From CAILUG01 sp038125665 (GTDB lineage Bacteria; Pseudomonadota; Gammaproteobacteria; Pseudomonadales; Pseudohongiellaceae), in assembly GCA_038125665.1 (NCBI GenBank), contig JAYPEI010000024.1, forward strand, positions 1-26,978: a stretch of DNA of 26,978 bases, written 5' to 3'. Below the pieces are notes generated by a model. It was given only the letters and a program-made list of their open reading frames with translations. It was not told the DNA's origin and did not search any database. Numbering within the stretch: position 1 is the first letter of the stretch; each line of letters opens with the position of its first letter. A program made the translations under genes and the position numbers. Positions 25,340-26,978 of this stretch are shown piece after piece.

Positions 25340-25383
25340 CAAAGAGTGTGTAAACTGACACTTTGTCAATTATCTTGTATTGT
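25340..25383 (+). promoter_or_regulatory. Candidate promoter and operator in the divergent region
   Basis: CTGACA (25355-25360, 5 of 6 to -35) and TATTGT (25378-25383, 4 of 6 to -10) are 17 bases apart and point to the NTF2-like gene at 25429. Overlapping the -35 box, CAAAGAGTGT (25340-25349) and ACACTTTG (25358-25365) form an inverted repeat with one extra base in the left arm, and TGACA-CTT-TGTCA (25356-25368) is a second small palindrome. A TetR-like or similar dimeric regulator could sit here and control both divergent units. No regulator gene is in the window. Confidence 0.33.
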
Positions 25384-25428
25384 GAATTCAATTGGCTGCA
25401 ACCACTTCAACCGGAGAAGACATCATCC

Positions 25429-26340
25429 ATGAGAAATTTACTGAAAAATTTAGCAATTTTATTCATTTCATTGACATCCAGTCTGAATATTCAGGCACAA
25501 ACTGTCGGCTGTAATCGCAGTTGCCTACAGGAAATCGCTGAGACTTATTTAAGTGCTTATTTGGCTCATGATCCAAGCCTTGCGCCTATCGCACAGGATG
25601 TGATGTTTACAGAAAACTATGTACGTATGCCATTCCCTGACGCTTCTTGGGATACTGTTTCAGAAGAAGTTGGTCCTCACTTCACTCTTCTGGATACTCT
25701 TACTTCTCAGTTAGCTATCTTTACTCCGATCATGCAAAACGATATTCCAGGTTTTCTTGCAGTACGATTGCGCGTGAGCGGCGATAGGGTAACGGAAATT
25801 GAACATATCATCTCAACCCGACGTAATCTAAGTAACCCTCCTACACCCATTGGCGATCACGCGGACTATGCGATCGACCCTGTCATCAATGATGTGATTC
25901 CCATAGAACAACGTTTACCAAGGGAACGTCTTGAGGCACACGCAAGGGGCTACTTCTCTACCCTTCAAGGTAATGATGGTGAAATTCGTGGTACCTGCTT
26001 TTATCCTGACGCAATACGCCGAGAAAATGGACTGCTATTTACCGATATTGAAGGCGGCTTTAGGTCTGGTCGATATCGCTTTAATAATGAAGTTAGAAAC
26101 TGGCCAGTCTTGGTAGATGAAGAACTAGGTATTGCCATGTCAAGAGGTTTTATTGATCACAAAGGTGTTCTAGTTGACTATGCGCTGACTGATGGTACTC
26201 CTCAACGCTCAGTTTTTCGTGAACCTCAAACCTGGGGGTTTTTGGAGATGTTCAAGGTTAAGGAAGACTGCATAGCCTCAGTAGTAGCCACATTTATTCA
26301 ATCCCCTTACAAGATGGACTCTCCCTGGAACCCCAGATAG
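25429..26340 (+). CDS. Secreted protein with two NTF2-like domains (DUF8021-like)
   Basis: A 303-residue exported protein of unknown role, divergent from the carotenoid oxygenase unit. The signal peptide is about 1-22 (cleavage after IQA). The first domain, from CNRSCLQEIAETYLSAYLAHDPS through FTENYVRMPF to RLRVSGDRVTEIEHIIS, is a SnoaL/NTF2-like fold. The second, from RLEAHARGYFSTLQGNDGE through RENGLLF to FLEMFKVKEDCIASVVATF and YKMDSPW, is a second copy. This two-part pattern matches what I recall of DUF8021-like proteins. The ATG at 25429 is used because GGAGAAG lies upstream and it opens directly into the signal peptide; a TTG at 25363 would add 22 residues without a signal. The pseudouridine synthase gene begins three bases after its stop. 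Confidence 0.78.
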   Translation: MRNLLKNLAILFISLTSSLNIQAQTVGCNRSCLQEIAETYLSAYLAHDPSLAPIAQDVMFTENYVRMPFPDASWDTVSEEVGPHFTLLDTLTSQLAIFTPIMQNDIPGFLAVRLRVSGDRVTEIEHIISTRRNLSNPPTPIGDHADYAIDPVINDVIPIEQRLPRERLEAHARGYFSTLQGNDGEIRGTCFYPDAIRRENGLLFTDIEGGFRSGRYRFNNEVRNWPVLVDEELGIAMSRGFIDHKGVLVDYALTDGTPQRSVFREPQTWGFLEMFKVKEDCIASVVATFIQSPYKMDSPWNPR

Positions 26341-26343
26341 TTT

Positions 26344-26978
26344 ATGACACAGATCTTCCATGCACAGCCTCTGAATACAACTGAAAGAGCCGTGGATGCT
26401 CTTGCCAGATGCAGCGGTTTATCTAAGGCCAAACTCAAGGAAGCTATGACCAAAGGAGCTGTTTGGCTTCTCAAGGGTAATCAGAAGCAACCTCAACGCT
26501 TGCGTCGAGCCACAAGCTTATTACGTCCACAAGACAAGCTCACTTGTTATTTTGCTGAAGAAATTCTTGCACAGACTACGGAGCCCGCTATTTTGATATC
26601 GGATGAGAAATATTATTCTGTGTGGGACAAGCCATCCGGCATGTTGGCACAAGGAACACGTGAAGCAGATCATTGCGCGCTATCAAGACAAGCAGAAAAG
26701 CAGCTTTGCAGGCCAGTTTGGTTAGTCCACAGATTAGATCGTGAGGCTAGTGGACTGATGCTAGTCGCTCATACCAGAGAAGCCGCAGCCAAACTCTCAG
26801 CATTGTTTGCAGCTCATGACAGCAAGCTTTTAAAAAAAACTTATCTTGTGAATGTCAGGGGACAGACTTCAACTCAAGGAACTATACTGACGCCTTTGGA
26901 TGGCAAAGATGCTAGCACCCAATACCGTCTACTAACTTTCGATGCCACTCAAAACACGAGTAAACTTGAAGTCAGCAT
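26344..26978 (+). CDS. RluA-family pseudouridine synthase (partial, cut by the window edge)
   Basis: The first 211 codons of an RNA pseudouridine synthase, running off the right end without a stop. Residues about 12-70 look like an S4-type RNA-binding domain (RAVDALARCSGLSKAKLKEAM, KGAVWL). The catalytic domain follows, with the family opening YYSVWDKPSGMLAQGT (90-105) and the HRLD motif at 129-132 (VHRLDREASGLMLVAHT), whose Asp132 is the nucleophile. KKTYLVNVRG (164-173) is the next family segment. It converts specific uridines in rRNA or tRNA to pseudouridine; which site cannot be told from this part. The ATG at 26344 lies three bases after the NTF2-like stop, so the two may share a transcript, although their roles look unrelated. 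Confidence 0.85.
   Translation, partial: MTQIFHAQPLNTTERAVDALARCSGLSKAKLKEAMTKGAVWLLKGNQKQPQRLRRATSLLRPQDKLTCYFAEEILAQTTEPAILISDEKYYSVWDKPSGMLAQGTREADHCALSRQAEKQLCRPVWLVHRLDREASGLMLVAHTREAAAKLSALFAAHDSKLLKKTYLVNVRGQTSTQGTILTPLDGKDASTQYRLLTFDATQNTSKLEVS

Noticed and set aside
1..26978. CRISPR arrays, tRNA or rRNA genes, transposons, phage or defence genes
   Set aside because: I saw no regularly spaced repeats, no tRNA-like cloverleaf and no transposase, integrase or nuclease motifs on either strand.

Overview
The window looks like a chromosomal segment of a free-living, probably marine, gammaproteobacterium. This is inferred from gene content: an E. coli-type short UDP-glucose dehydrogenase, an AsmA-family protein, CinA, a ZnuABC-type metal transporter, a RluA-type pseudouridine synthase, and several Tat- or Sec-exported oxidoreductases. 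Base composition is moderate and even. I saw no tRNA, rRNA, CRISPR array, transposase or integrase, so the taxonomy rests on protein recognition alone.

Layout. 55-7035 (+): a Na+/Ca2+ exchanger, ugd, a large AsmA-like protein and an exported PQQ-type sugar dehydrogenase, closed by a strong bidirectional terminator at 7084-7115. 7142-13358 (-): a co-directional cluster, in transcription order a GNAT acetyltransferase, a Tat-exported FMN alpha-hydroxy-acid oxidase, a TIM-barrel sugar isomerase/epimerase, a Sec-exported DUF6152-type protein, a small gluconate-dehydrogenase-subunit-3-like protein with a Tat-like signal, and a GMC oxidoreductase broken by one in-frame UGA. It reads as a mostly periplasmic sugar/hydroxy-acid oxidation unit. 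13551-15788 (+): a coiled-coil protein of unknown function, then CinA.

16015-21434 (+): the most system-like part. Seven tightly packed, mostly overlapping genes encode a ZnuABC-like metal ABC transporter (substrate-binding protein, ATPase, permease) with a small secreted protein, a DUF4198 protein and a membrane-anchored protein before it. After it comes a second ZnuA-fold protein in which all the expected metal-ligand positions appear replaced. A palindrome overlapping a consensus -10 box upstream is a weak Zur-site candidate.

21559-22683 (+): a class V aminotransferase. 22700-25279 (-): in transcription order a carotenoid oxygenase, a co-translated 91-residue Tat-signal protein, a 4-oxalocrotonate tautomerase-like protein and an exported NTF2-like protein. 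Divergent from these, 25429-26340 (+) encodes a secreted protein with two NTF2-like domains. The right edge cuts a RluA-family pseudouridine synthase.

The points most worth following are the ligand-less second ZnuA paralogue and its accessory genes, the UGA in the GMC enzyme, and the possibility that the carotenoid oxygenase is exported by a small Tat partner, as proposed for FAD dehydrogenases with small Tat subunits.
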